A stretch of DNA of 22,531 nt, from positions 1 to 22,531 of IMG/VR virus record IMGVR_UViG_3300007512_001961, one strand, 5' to 3'. The position numbers and the translations under genes are program-made. Numbering within the stretch: the stretch's first letter is position 1; the number at the start of each line of letters is the position of its first letter. Of this stretch, positions 15,615 to 22,531 are shown piece by piece. The DNA is from a virus. A model generated the notes under the pieces. It saw nothing but the letters and a program-made list of their open reading frames with translations, was not told where the DNA came from and ran no database searches.

Positions 15615-16411
15615 TTTCCTGTAATTCCTTTTAGATAAGCATCCAGGGTTGAACCAATTGCTGCTGTTCCGCCCTCTATAGACGAAGCGCCTTCAGCAGT
15701 AGCAACAATTCCATTTTCACCAGCAAAGGCAACGCCATAAGGGTAAAATGGATCGCCCCACTTTTTATCGGTGACATTATATCCTGCCGCGGACTTTTTA
15801 TTTGGTAAAAACGGAGTGAACCTTAAACTTATATCAATAATTTTTGGTAAATAATGTCCAAACTTTTTATTGCTTTTCCTCATCGAACTTTCTTCGTTTG
15901 AAACAAACGTTCCCTCTTCAAAGTTTGGACTAAATGAAAAACCATCAATAAATCCGGGGAGGGGGGCGCCCGTAGGTGACTGAATTAAATTTGCGAATTT
16001 AATGGCAACAAATGAAGAGTGTGGATAGTGCATATGCGCATCATTTTTAACATGTTGTCTCAAGGGCATTGTCATATTTGCCAAAGCTGAACATTTTTGC
16101 AAATTAATTAAAGCCTCATGTTCGCTAGCCGAAGGAACAAACCACTCTAATATAATTGAGCGCCTAGGCGTAGATTGGTTTGCAATTGGCTGCCTTTGGT
16201 TTGGGTATTGTACCGTTTTAAACCCTGCATTGAAATCGTCAGTGAACCTTCTAATAAACGCTTTAAAATCTATAGAGACCTTTTGTTCGGTGGGTGCCTT
16301 TTGCGATCCCAAATGAACAATTCGAATAACCCCCCATGTTGTGCCATATGCAACCTCTGAAGGATCGCCTAGCCATTGTTTCTTTTTATTCTTGCTCCAA
16401 AAATTCCCCAT
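15611..16411 (-). CDS. Baseplate tail-tube protein, gp48/gp54-like
   Basis: 266 aa. Segments FIDGFSFSPNFEEGTF (about 153-168) and LPKIIDISLRFTPF (about 189-202) match the tube-like beta fold shared by T4 gp19, gp48 and gp54, where a pre-strand describes the assigned residue pattern PKxIxxSxxF. Gene order, directly after the tape measure and before the gp53-like LysM gene, fits the tube initiator/cap role at the base of the tail tube. Whether it corresponds to gp48 or gp54 cannot be decided here, and only one such gene is visible. The C-terminal 40 residues are Gly/Ala/Ser-rich and probably flexible. Confidence 0.6.
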   Translation of the reverse strand: MGNFWSKNKKKQWLGDPSEVAYGTTWGVIRIVHLGSQKAPTEQKVSIDFKAFIRRFTDDFNAGFKTVQYPNQRQPIANQSTPRRSIILEWFVPSASEHEALINLQKCSALANMTMPLRQHVKNDAHMHYPHSSFVAIKFANLIQSPTGAPLPGFIDGFSFSPNFEEGTFVSNEESSMRKSNKKFGHYLPKIIDISLRFTPFLPNKKSAAGYNVTDKKWGDPFYPYGVAFAGENGIVATAEGASSIEGGTAAIGSTLDAYLKGITGK

Positions 16412-16421
16412 TTTTTATCCC

Positions 16422-19073
16422 CTATGCCCTTCTTGACGCTGTTCTGCGATAATGATCGCCCTGTTCATTAACCACATCGAGTATTTTCTTTTTAATTACG
16501 CGGTTTCCGCCTAAATTAATATGCAAGCTATCTGTCACCAATACACCAGGATCTCTTGCAACATCTTTTCTGCCTCCGCGTGGTGCTTCTGCCTGTTTTG
16601 CAGCTTGAACCGTGGAAGATGCTTGTGCTCTCACTGCAGAAGACCTTGCGCCAGCGACCGCAGAAGAAACGCCTGCATTTTGTGCCCTTGTCAACGCAGC
16701 AACCTCAACCACTGTTTGTTTCGGCATTGTTTTAATTGCATATGACAGCTGGGATATTGATCTTGCGTATGTTTTGACTTTTTTCTCATCTAAGTTCTGT
16801 ACGGCTTTACTAATTTGACCTAAACCGCGTACAACGCCTGCTGTTTCTACGTTCGTTTTGCCAAGTTGTTGCAAAGAACCAAACACACGAGACAAAGACA
16901 TTATATTTCCTCTTTTACCCCTATTAAGATTGTTCATTAAAGTACCGACAGCAGATGAATATTTACTAACTGCACTGTGGCCTGAACTTAAAGCGTTAGA
17001 AATTGTTTTAGACTGAGATGAGAAATTTTCTAATTCCGGGCCCGCCATTTTAGCTGCAGTGGCCATTCTTTGCATTCCCATTGCATATTGATTTGGAAGA
17101 GTATACGCCTGTGGGGAATTTTCTTCTGTCATTGCATCGTTTAATCTATATATTGCATACATGGCCATTCCAATTAAAGGAATTGCCGTTACCAGCGAAG
17201 TGCCAAAACCAGCAAATCCCGCTGCGAGGCCTTTAGTGGCTATTTGCGCAGCAGAAGCTCTCGCTCCAATTGCAGCAATAGCACTAGCCACTTTAAAACC
17301 AGCGACCGATAGCGCCATCATTGTGGGGGTCATATTATTTAGTAGTTTTGCCAGTGCTCGTACCCATGGAAGTATTGACTGTGCAAAGCCGCCGAACTCT
17401 TCAAAAGCGCGTCCGAGCCGTTGAGCAATAGTGACCAGACTGGCTCCTGCATTGATTAACTTTTGTTGGCTTTCTGCATTTTTTTCCTGCTCTTGTGTGA
17501 GTTTTTTAAACTTATCCATATCCCCTTTAAAGAAAGCGGAGGCAGCTGCAAGACTTTTGAACCCGGAAGCAGTAGCTATTAAACGCTTTTGGAACCTTCC
17601 GAGAGAATCCCAGTTCATGTTGGTGTTTCTCCACATTTCCTTGAGCATCATTAGCCTTTCGCCCTCATCTGCCTTCAACATTCTTATGGAGTTGAGATAT
17701 GGACCCCCTAAAGCTGCGTTGAGTCTAGCTACAGAGCTTGCGGCGCCCTCAAAGGTATCAAACTGCTGAGTTACCCCAATCAGCGCTCTAGAGTCGATTG
17801 CAGTTGCTTTGGCGACTGCGCCTAATTGTTGTAAAACCTTTACCGCTCTAGGTCCGGAATATTGAGCTAAAGTGTCAAGAGAATTTATATACATCTTGAC
17901 ATATCGCGAGGGCAGTTCGCCAATGCTTACAGCGGAGCTATACAGTCTTTTAATCGCTGCTGTTGATTTGTCGCCAAATATTCTTGTTGATTTATCAACC
18001 ACTGTGGCAAAATCTTCATATGAAATACCGGCGCGTTGAGCGGACATGGCCAATCTATCTATTTGCAGCCTCTCTTGTGCGGACTGGCTTGAATATTGCC
18101 TTGAAAGGGAATACACTGTTTGTTGCATTCTACTAAGCTCTTCGTAAGAGGCTGCCATGCGCTTAATCGCTCTATCTTGATATGCGGACTGCAACCCCTG
18201 TGCGAACTGTTTAGATGCGCCAGTGGCAGATCTCAGAGCAACATCGGAACGATCAATTTGAGTTATCATTGTAATCGTTCTTTCTTGCACCTTCATCATT
18301 GTCGAACCAGCAATGTTGGCAGCAGAAGATGCGTTGTCTAATGTTCGGGTTAAAGTATTGGCAGTTTGAACTATTCCACGCAACACGCCATGGGCTTTTG
18401 AACTCGCTTCGAACATTCTCATCGACGAGCCTGCTAATGTTTGGCGCCATTTGTTATCTAAGCCAAACATCATCTGCATACTTTGCTGTGCGTTTTGTGA
18501 CGTTTCTAGCTGGGCTTGTTTAAATCTAATTTGTGCGGCGATCTTATTAGCTATACCTTTCCTTTCTTGATCGTTTAGCTGTAGGGCCTCTCTTTGTATT
18601 CGATTGGTTTCGTTTTTTGCATTTGTCAAGGCGCGCTGCGCGTTTTGTAACTTAACGGATCCTTCCGCTTCAGTTTTTTCCAGCGATTCGACCTCTTCTT
18701 TAAGGTTTCGCTGTTTTGTTATCGCTGCATCTAGAGCGCGTTGACGCGCTTCCGGGCCTCTAACGAGTGCATTTAGCTCTTGCTGGAGGAGCGACAGTTC
18801 TTCTTTTATATTATTGTTTCTGCGCTCTTCGTAATCAACTAATGTGCCATATATATTTTGAGTCTCTAGTAGGATGGCGCGTTCTTGTTGCCACGCGTTA
18901 AGGCGTTGTTCTATTGCTTGAAGTGCATCGCTGTTATTTGCATTGGTCTGTTCATTGATGTTATAGATCTCCATCAAGACAGCTTTAGTTTCTTGTAAAC
19001 TAGCCTTTAGTCGTTCATTCTCTTTCCTTGCTTGGGCTATTGTTTTGGGATCCATCCCGTCGCCGTTTGCCAT
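16422..19073 (-). CDS. Tail tape measure protein (883 aa)
   Basis: 883 aa, the longest coiled-coil protein of the tail module. The N-terminal 220 residues are heptad-like and highly charged, residues about 220-570 are helical and Ala/Ser-rich, a hydrophobic segment spans about 580-645 (Gly/Ala-rich, ending MAMYAIYRL) and is compatible with membrane insertion at DNA delivery, and the C-terminus is Ala/Arg-rich. The place between the tail chaperones and baseplate genes is diagnostic. By the usual rule of about 1.5 angstrom per residue the tail would be about 130 nm long. No lysozyme or peptidase domain was seen. ATG at 19073 has AGGAG 12 nt upstream. Confidence 0.88.
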   Translation of the reverse strand: MANGDGMDPKTIAQARKENERLKASLQETKAVLMEIYNINEQTNANNSDALQAIEQRLNAWQQERAILLETQNIYGTLVDYEERRNNNIKEELSLLQQELNALVRGPEARQRALDAAITKQRNLKEEVESLEKTEAEGSVKLQNAQRALTNAKNETNRIQREALQLNDQERKGIANKIAAQIRFKQAQLETSQNAQQSMQMMFGLDNKWRQTLAGSSMRMFEASSKAHGVLRGIVQTANTLTRTLDNASSAANIAGSTMMKVQERTITMITQIDRSDVALRSATGASKQFAQGLQSAYQDRAIKRMAASYEELSRMQQTVYSLSRQYSSQSAQERLQIDRLAMSAQRAGISYEDFATVVDKSTRIFGDKSTAAIKRLYSSAVSIGELPSRYVKMYINSLDTLAQYSGPRAVKVLQQLGAVAKATAIDSRALIGVTQQFDTFEGAASSVARLNAALGGPYLNSIRMLKADEGERLMMLKEMWRNTNMNWDSLGRFQKRLIATASGFKSLAAASAFFKGDMDKFKKLTQEQEKNAESQQKLINAGASLVTIAQRLGRAFEEFGGFAQSILPWVRALAKLLNNMTPTMMALSVAGFKVASAIAAIGARASAAQIATKGLAAGFAGFGTSLVTAIPLIGMAMYAIYRLNDAMTEENSPQAYTLPNQYAMGMQRMATAAKMAGPELENFSSQSKTISNALSSGHSAVSKYSSAVGTLMNNLNRGKRGNIMSLSRVFGSLQQLGKTNVETAGVVRGLGQISKAVQNLDEKKVKTYARSISQLSYAIKTMPKQTVVEVAALTRAQNAGVSSAVAGARSSAVRAQASSTVQAAKQAEAPRGGRKDVARDPGVLVTDSLHINLGGNRVIKKKILDVVNEQGDHYRRTASRRA

Positions 19074-19087
19074 TTATTATAAGACTC

Positions 19088-19468
19088 CTATTTAAAAGGC
19101 CAAACCAAACCAGTGGTTTCTTCAAAATCCTGAACTTTTTCGTCTAAATTATATTTTGCTTCCCGTGTTCTGTCATCTTCTACTCCAAAATCCAAATGCG
19201 CTTGCATATAGCTCTTTTCAGCTACCAGTGCGCCTAAAAACGCTTTAACATCTGGTTTAGAGCCTTTGACTTTTACATTGTATTTGCCTGGTGATGTATC
19301 TACTTCCGCCTCTTCTGTTAATGCAGTTTCAAGTTCGTCTATGGAAGGCACTCTTCCAAACATTCTCCTTAAAACCTCTTTTACAGTTGAACCAAACATA
19401 GTTAAAAAACTCTCGTTTAGGTCGTTGTTTTTATTTAGATCGACAACCACAGGTAATAAAGCAGCCAT
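19088..19468 (-). CDS. Small protein between tail chaperone and tape measure, unknown
   Basis: 126 aa, not recognised. The N-terminal half looks helical (LNESFLTMFGSTVKEVLRRM), the middle (NVKVKGSKPDVKAFLGALVAEKSYMQAHLDFG) alternates charge and hydrophobic residues, and the C-terminus ends in WPFK. It is separated from the upstream gene by a terminator and begins with a strong GGAGG ribosome site (about 11 nt before ATG 19468), so it is probably expressed together with the tape measure. A tail assembly or tape-measure-associated role is inferred from position only. Confidence 0.65.
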   Translation of the reverse strand: MAALLPVVVDLNKNNDLNESFLTMFGSTVKEVLRRMFGRVPSIDELETALTEEAEVDTSPGKYNVKVKGSKPDVKAFLGALVAEKSYMQAHLDFGVEDDRTREAKYNLDEKVQDFEETTGLVWPFK

Positions 19469-19518
19469 ATAATTTTTCCTCCGTTATTGTATAATTAGTC
19501 ACTAGCTGAAAATAAAAA

Positions 19519-19536
19519 AGCCGGTTTTACCCGGCT
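19519..19536 (-). terminator. Rho-independent terminator after the tail chaperone genes
   Basis: AGCCGG (19519-19524) pairs with CCGGCT (19531-19536) around a 6-nt loop. On the minus strand the stem is followed by a strong T-tract (TTTTTTATTTT). The other side also has a T-rich run, so it could stop transcription from both directions. It would end most transcripts of the sheath-tube-chaperone group and lower tape measure transcription, which suits the few copies of tape measure needed per tail. Confidence 0.8.
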
Positions 19537-19538
19537 AG

Positions 19539-19787
19539 TTATTTTTTATTGCTTATTTTATCATATTCTTCTTTTTCTTTTTCAAATTGTTTTGCCAGCC
19601 TCTTAAGGAACCAATTACGCAACCCCACAGGAAGACTATACATTTCTATAAGACTCCAGCCTCCATGGTATTTGAGCATGAAAAACTGCTCATACACAGA
19701 TTCCATATAATTATTATCTAGGCCAAAAAAAGTCCGCGGTAAACGGAACCTCCATTTTTGTCTCTGAGTAACAACCTGTGCAAACAA
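19539..19787 (-). CDS. Overlapping second frame of the tail chaperone, probably made by frameshift
   Basis: The 82-codon open frame overlaps the 3' end of the gp26-like gene by 74 nt in the +1 (equivalently -2) frame. It has no ATG until residue 28, no ribosome site at its TTG (19787) or at that ATG (19706), and is open upstream only to 19798. Its unique part, YMESVYEQFFMLKYHGGW then IEMYSLPVGLRNWFLKRL, resembles the short C-terminal extension of tail assembly chaperones and also T4 gp51-like proteins. A slip on the T7 tract (19731-19725) would append about 61 residues to the first protein. Direct initiation at 19706 is the alternative. It ends in a Lys/Glu-rich helix before the terminator. 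Confidence 0.6.
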   Translation of the reverse strand: MFAQVVTQRQKWRFRLPRTFFGLDNNYMESVYEQFFMLKYHGGWSLIEMYSLPVGLRNWFLKRLAKQFEKEKEEYDKISNKK

Positions 19788-20574
19788 AATATTGAGTTAA
19801 ATCAATATTTGGCACAAGCTTGGAATAACACTTTCTAATATGCCTAGAATCTTTAGCTGGCATATTGTTAACGAAGTTTTCGATAGCGGAAGGATCGGTT
19901 ATTCCATTAACCGAGACAAGAAAGCTTTTAAGCTGATCCGTCCACCCGGGCTCAGGCATGTTATATTTTTTATTCTTTTCTGCAACTGCAGCCATTCTTT
20001 TTTCATCTTCCCCTGTTAAAAGCCTTACTTCTACATCAACTTCGCTGCTGGGTAATTTAATAATAAAGTTATTCTCTTTTCCAGCAGATACGTTTTCTAA
20101 GCTCTCAGTGTGGCCGCCGGACGTTACAGATACATTTAAATCAAACTCATATTCAGAAAATTGATTGCACACAGGGCACTGTACTTTTGTTTCATAGTTT
20201 GAACCATATGCAGAAATGCGCGCCTTTACTAGAATAGCATTTCGATCTCCAATCAACAAATCATTAATATTGATATTTTCTATGATTAGATTTTGCAATA
20301 ATCTTTCAATTGCGATGCCCTGCTTTAATAGAGCCGTTGATGTTAAAATGTCCTCATCTTTAGCTGTCATTTGTCGAATTTCCAAACATTCCTTCCCATG
20401 TAAAGGATGACCTACTGGATAAAAATTGCCTTTCGAAGGCAAATCAACAAAATCTGTTGGCGCAACAAAGTTTAATAAACTTTTTTCGCTTGAATCGGTT
20501 TTTGTTGCAGAAGGGGGAGGGGGTTCAGAAAGAGCAGCGTTATTTGCTCCAAAACGTTCTTCATTATTTCTCAT
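19714..20574 (-). CDS. Tail assembly chaperone / baseplate hub protein, T4 gp26-like
   Basis: 286 aa. The conserved block FVDLPSKGNFYPVGHPLHGK followed by IRQMTAKDEDIL (42-77) is the hallmark of the T4 gp26-like baseplate family in T4-related and marine myoviruses. A zinc-ribbon-like pair CPVC (133-136) and CTGC (265-268) frames a beta-rich middle. The N-terminal 35 residues are Pro/Ser-rich and probably disordered. It sits where P2 gpE and lambda gpG sit, between the tube gene and the tape measure, and is overlapped at its end by a second frame, so I infer a tail assembly chaperone that coats the tape measure. ATG at 20574 follows AGAGG. Confidence 0.75.
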   Translation of the reverse strand: MRNNEERFGANNAALSEPPPPSATKTDSSEKSLLNFVAPTDFVDLPSKGNFYPVGHPLHGKECLEIRQMTAKDEDILTSTALLKQGIAIERLLQNLIIENININDLLIGDRNAILVKARISAYGSNYETKVQCPVCNQFSEYEFDLNVSVTSGGHTESLENVSAGKENNFIIKLPSSEVDVEVRLLTGEDEKRMAAVAEKNKKYNMPEPGWTDQLKSFLVSVNGITDPSAIENFVNNMPAKDSRHIRKCYSKLVPNIDLTQYFVCTGCYSETKMEVPFTADFFWPR

Positions 20575-20600
20575 TAATACCTCTTATCTTTTATGACTGT

Positions 20601-21176
20601 TTATTTTTTGCTATGGCCAACTGGGAAGTTTTTCTTGGCACTAACGCCAGGTGCAGCGCCAGCATATGCGTTATTTTTTGACCAAAGATTAGCCCAATCA
20701 TATCTAATTGTCAACGTGATATCCATAATATCATCTGAATCATATGACAAGTTGCCAAAACGCACATCTTTAATCCATGGAGATTTCAATGTCCACTGCT
20801 CAACGGCCGTACCATCGGCGCCTAATTGTTCAATTGTCATCTGTTTGACAGAACTGACTGCTCTGTCTTTTGATATGGTCTTCCAAACCTCCTTCTGTTT
20901 TACCGGTATTTCATACCCGGCTGACTCGATCATGTGCATAATCGTCATTGTTGCGTCTGGATCTAAAGGATCAACTAAAGTAAGGTCAATTGAGTTCCAC
21001 TCTACACGACCTGGGTACCAGAAAGTGTGATTGATAAATCTATGTGACGTTTCAGAAATTGAAAAACTGGGTTTCGAAACGGACTTGCACAACCATCTGT
21101 CAAATTTGTTAAAATAGCACACCCATCTATAAGCTCGTTTGGTTTCTGTACCTAGATCGTCTGACCAAAATCCCAT
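20601..21176 (-). CDS. Tail tube protein, T4 gp19-like
   Basis: 191 aa, the usual length for gp19-type tube subunits. The pattern begins MGFWSDDL with YRWVCYFN, then a beta-rich body with the central strand HTFWYPGRVEWNSIDLTLVDPLDP and the C-terminal strand pair GNLSYDSDDIMDITLTIRYDWA, which is how tube proteins end. It stacks as hexamers inside the sheath and is the channel for DNA. It follows the sheath gene as in T4 (gp18-gp19). AGGAG lies 10 nt before ATG 21176. An upstream hairpin at 21200-21233 may stabilise its mRNA. Confidence 0.85.
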   Translation of the reverse strand: MGFWSDDLGTETKRAYRWVCYFNKFDRWLCKSVSKPSFSISETSHRFINHTFWYPGRVEWNSIDLTLVDPLDPDATMTIMHMIESAGYEIPVKQKEVWKTISKDRAVSSVKQMTIEQLGADGTAVEQWTLKSPWIKDVRFGNLSYDSDDIMDITLTIRYDWANLWSKNNAYAGAAPGVSAKKNFPVGHSKK

Positions 21177-21199
21177 TATTTTATATCTCCTATAACAAT

Positions 21200-21233
21200 A
21201 TATTCGTTGCTATCAGTAAATAGTAGCGAATAT
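21200..21233. repeat. Inverted repeat (hairpin) between sheath and tube genes
   Basis: ATATTCGTTGCTA (21200-21212) and TAGTAGCGAATAT (21221-21233) pair over 13 bp with two mismatches that on the plus-strand RNA would be G-U wobbles; the loop is 8 nt. A run of T follows on the plus strand (21234-21240), giving a terminator shape for plus-strand reading, whereas the minus-strand transcript has no T-tract after the stem. Roles as a processing site or mRNA stabiliser between two highly expressed genes are plausible. Confidence 0.55.
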
Positions 21234-21246
21234 TTTTTTTACCACA

Positions 21247-22531
21247 TTAATCCTCGAAGGAAGCACCTGAACTTGTGATAATAAAGTCAAGCGCAATGAA
21301 CTCAATGGCCCTAGCGGGCTTCAAGTATATCTTAGCATAAAGAATGTTTCTATCAATCAACTCTGGAGTGGTGGTGGTCTCATCCAGCTTAAGTCTATAA
21401 TCTGTAAGACCAAATCTCGTTCTGACAGAACTCAAGAGCAAGTCGACTTCGCCACTAAACGCATTCCACGTCTCTTTAACATTTTGTTCAAACAAGGTTC
21501 TATTTGCGATCCTAGAAACTTCCTTCTTGAGGAAAATCAAAAGACGTCGAACATTAATTCGATCCAGTGCAGAGCGCGTTAGTTGCAGCGTCTTCTGCCC
21601 AAAGATTACAATCCCTTCTGCAGGGAAAGAAGCAATCGGATTGACGTTAGCGTCATAAAGCTTGTCACGCTGTTTAGAAGTTAACTGTTGGCGCGCTGAC
21701 ATCACTGTCTGTCCACCAGCCTTTTCTTCAGTCAGGCCGCCTCTAGAGAAGCCTGCAGGCGCAAACCATACATCTTTTCTATTTTCAGTGTATGCCATGG
21801 CACCCAAAGCGACCACTGAAGGCGGAACCCATAGGGCTGTGCCAACATTGTCGTCTTTAATTTGAACCCATGGATAGTATGCTGCACCGTAACTAGAGTC
21901 GATTTCTCGATCTTTCATTTTTCGCACTGCATCGTCAACGTTTCCAATACGTTCTTTTTCTTCCGTTTTGTCCTCGGTGTCGGGCACATAATCATTCTCA
22001 ATATCAATAATTGCCAATGCGTCTGCGCGCTCTTCGCATGCACTAACCAATCGTTTGGTGACCTCCGGCACTGTAATGCCCGGAATTGCCATTAGATTGC
22101 ACTCTACAACTTCAGCGTCATCAATCATATCAATTGATCTCATCAGAGTGTGGAAAGCATAATCGCCGGTACCTTCCAAGTTTGTGGGGTCCATTGCACT
22201 GTTTCTAAACGGCTCTCTCTCCTGAATATCTAAACCATCAAAACCGCCATATAAGACTGTTGTGAACTTGTTTATGCCAGCATTTGAGCCGGTTAAGAGA
22301 TGAAATGAGCCACTTCTTGCAGTAAAGGATGATCTCTCATCTTCATGGTCGGTTTCGCTCATACTGGCGGCGCCTCTTTGACGGCTACCGCTGTCATATG
22401 CCCACGTTTGGTCTTCTTCGTCGAAGCGAATATCATCCAAAGTGAAAAACCATGAAACTTCAGCATTCTCATCAGCAGATAAATCAAATTTATCTTTGGT
22501 TTGTCCGGGGTTGCTTCGAAGAATATCTTTA
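21247..22531 (-). CDS. Tail sheath protein, T4 gp18-like (5' end outside window)
   Basis: The frame is open from the right edge; the ATG at 22440 is internal, since the in-frame codons before it (beginning KDILRSNPGQTKD and ending AEVSWFFT) read on without a stop. The visible 427 residues include the sheath C-terminal domain: SYGAAYYPWVQI followed by VPPSVVALGAMAYTENRKDVWFAPAG, then NVNPIASFPAEGIVIFGQKTL, the INVRRLLIFLKKEVSRIANRTLFEQN helix and the final AKIYLKPARAIEFIALDFIIT. These are typical of contractile sheath subunits, which shorten around the tube to drive injection. About the N-terminal part of the protein is missing from this window. It precedes the tube gene as in most myoviruses. 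Confidence 0.93.
   Translation of the reverse strand, partial: KDILRSNPGQTKDKFDLSADENAEVSWFFTLDDIRFDEEDQTWAYDSGSRQRGAASMSETDHEDERSSFTARSGSFHLLTGSNAGINKFTTVLYGGFDGLDIQEREPFRNSAMDPTNLEGTGDYAFHTLMRSIDMIDDAEVVECNLMAIPGITVPEVTKRLVSACEERADALAIIDIENDYVPDTEDKTEEKERIGNVDDAVRKMKDREIDSSYGAAYYPWVQIKDDNVGTALWVPPSVVALGAMAYTENRKDVWFAPAGFSRGGLTEEKAGGQTVMSARQQLTSKQRDKLYDANVNPIASFPAEGIVIFGQKTLQLTRSALDRINVRRLLIFLKKEVSRIANRTLFEQNVKETWNAFSGEVDLLLSSVRTRFGLTDYRLKLDETTTTPELIDRNILYAKIYLKPARAIEFIALDFIITSSGASFED

Noticed and set aside
20593-21030. Plus-strand open frame opposite the tube gene
   Set aside because: Fully antisense to a clear tail tube gene; no start signals.
21234-21240. Terminator for the sheath transcript
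   Set aside because: The T-run lies on the wrong side of the hairpin for minus-strand transcripts; kept only as an inverted repeat.
1-22531. CRISPR arrays, insertion sequences, rRNA genes
   Set aside because: No regularly spaced repeats, transposase motifs or rRNA-like sequence were seen; the only mobile-type gene is the HNH-AP2 endonuclease.

Overview
The window is a densely coding stretch of a large tailed bacteriophage genome with a contractile (myovirus) tail. Every gene I accept lies on the minus strand, so transcription runs from high to low coordinates. The case for a phage is the ordered set of sheath, tube, tail-assembly chaperone, tape measure and baseplate genes, joined to a phage replication set: a UvsX/RecA-type recombinase, a gp32-like single-strand binding protein, a short family A DNA polymerase, a separate 5' nuclease and ThyX. 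The relatedness looks T4-like in a broad sense, of the kind found in marine myoviruses, with AT-rich DNA. The host cannot be named from this sequence.

Reading in the direction of transcription, from right to left: (1) the tail module, about 22531-10302. It holds the tail sheath (cut by the window edge), the tube protein, a gp26-like chaperone with an overlapping second frame, a hairpin terminator, a small unknown protein, the 883-aa tape measure, a gp48/gp54-like baseplate tube protein, a LysM baseplate protein (gp53-like), a 1066-aa hub-like protein and a 582-aa unknown. (2) The replication module, about 10293-6230: a polymerase-only family A DNA polymerase, a divergent FtsZ/tubulin-like protein, an SSB with its own sigma70-like promoter, a terminator hairpin, and UvsX. 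(3) Accessory genes, about 6186-4085: two small proteins and a 567-aa protein with a protein-kinase-like C-terminal region. (4) A second, promoter-led cluster, about 4064-104: a small membrane-anchored Cys-rich protein, an HNH-AP2 endonuclease, ThyX, the 5' nuclease and a full-length ClpX. The left edge carries the start of one more small gene.

The tail genes build the contractile tail. Polymerase, 5' nuclease, SSB and UvsX would form a replication-recombination machine, with ThyX supplying dTMP. ClpX could redirect host ClpP or remodel replication or virion proteins.

The items most worth a second look are: the FtsZ-like gene between polymerase and SSB, whose phosphate-binding and catalytic loops look degenerate; a likely +1/-2 frameshift producing a tail chaperone fusion; a ClpX whose last codons and stop codon are encoded by half of a tRNA gene; a kinase-like protein that stops just after its DFG-like motif; and three promoters sharing a TTGATA-type -10 element, two of them placed so close to the start codon that leaderless mRNAs are plausible. 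There is no stretch over 300 bases without a gene.
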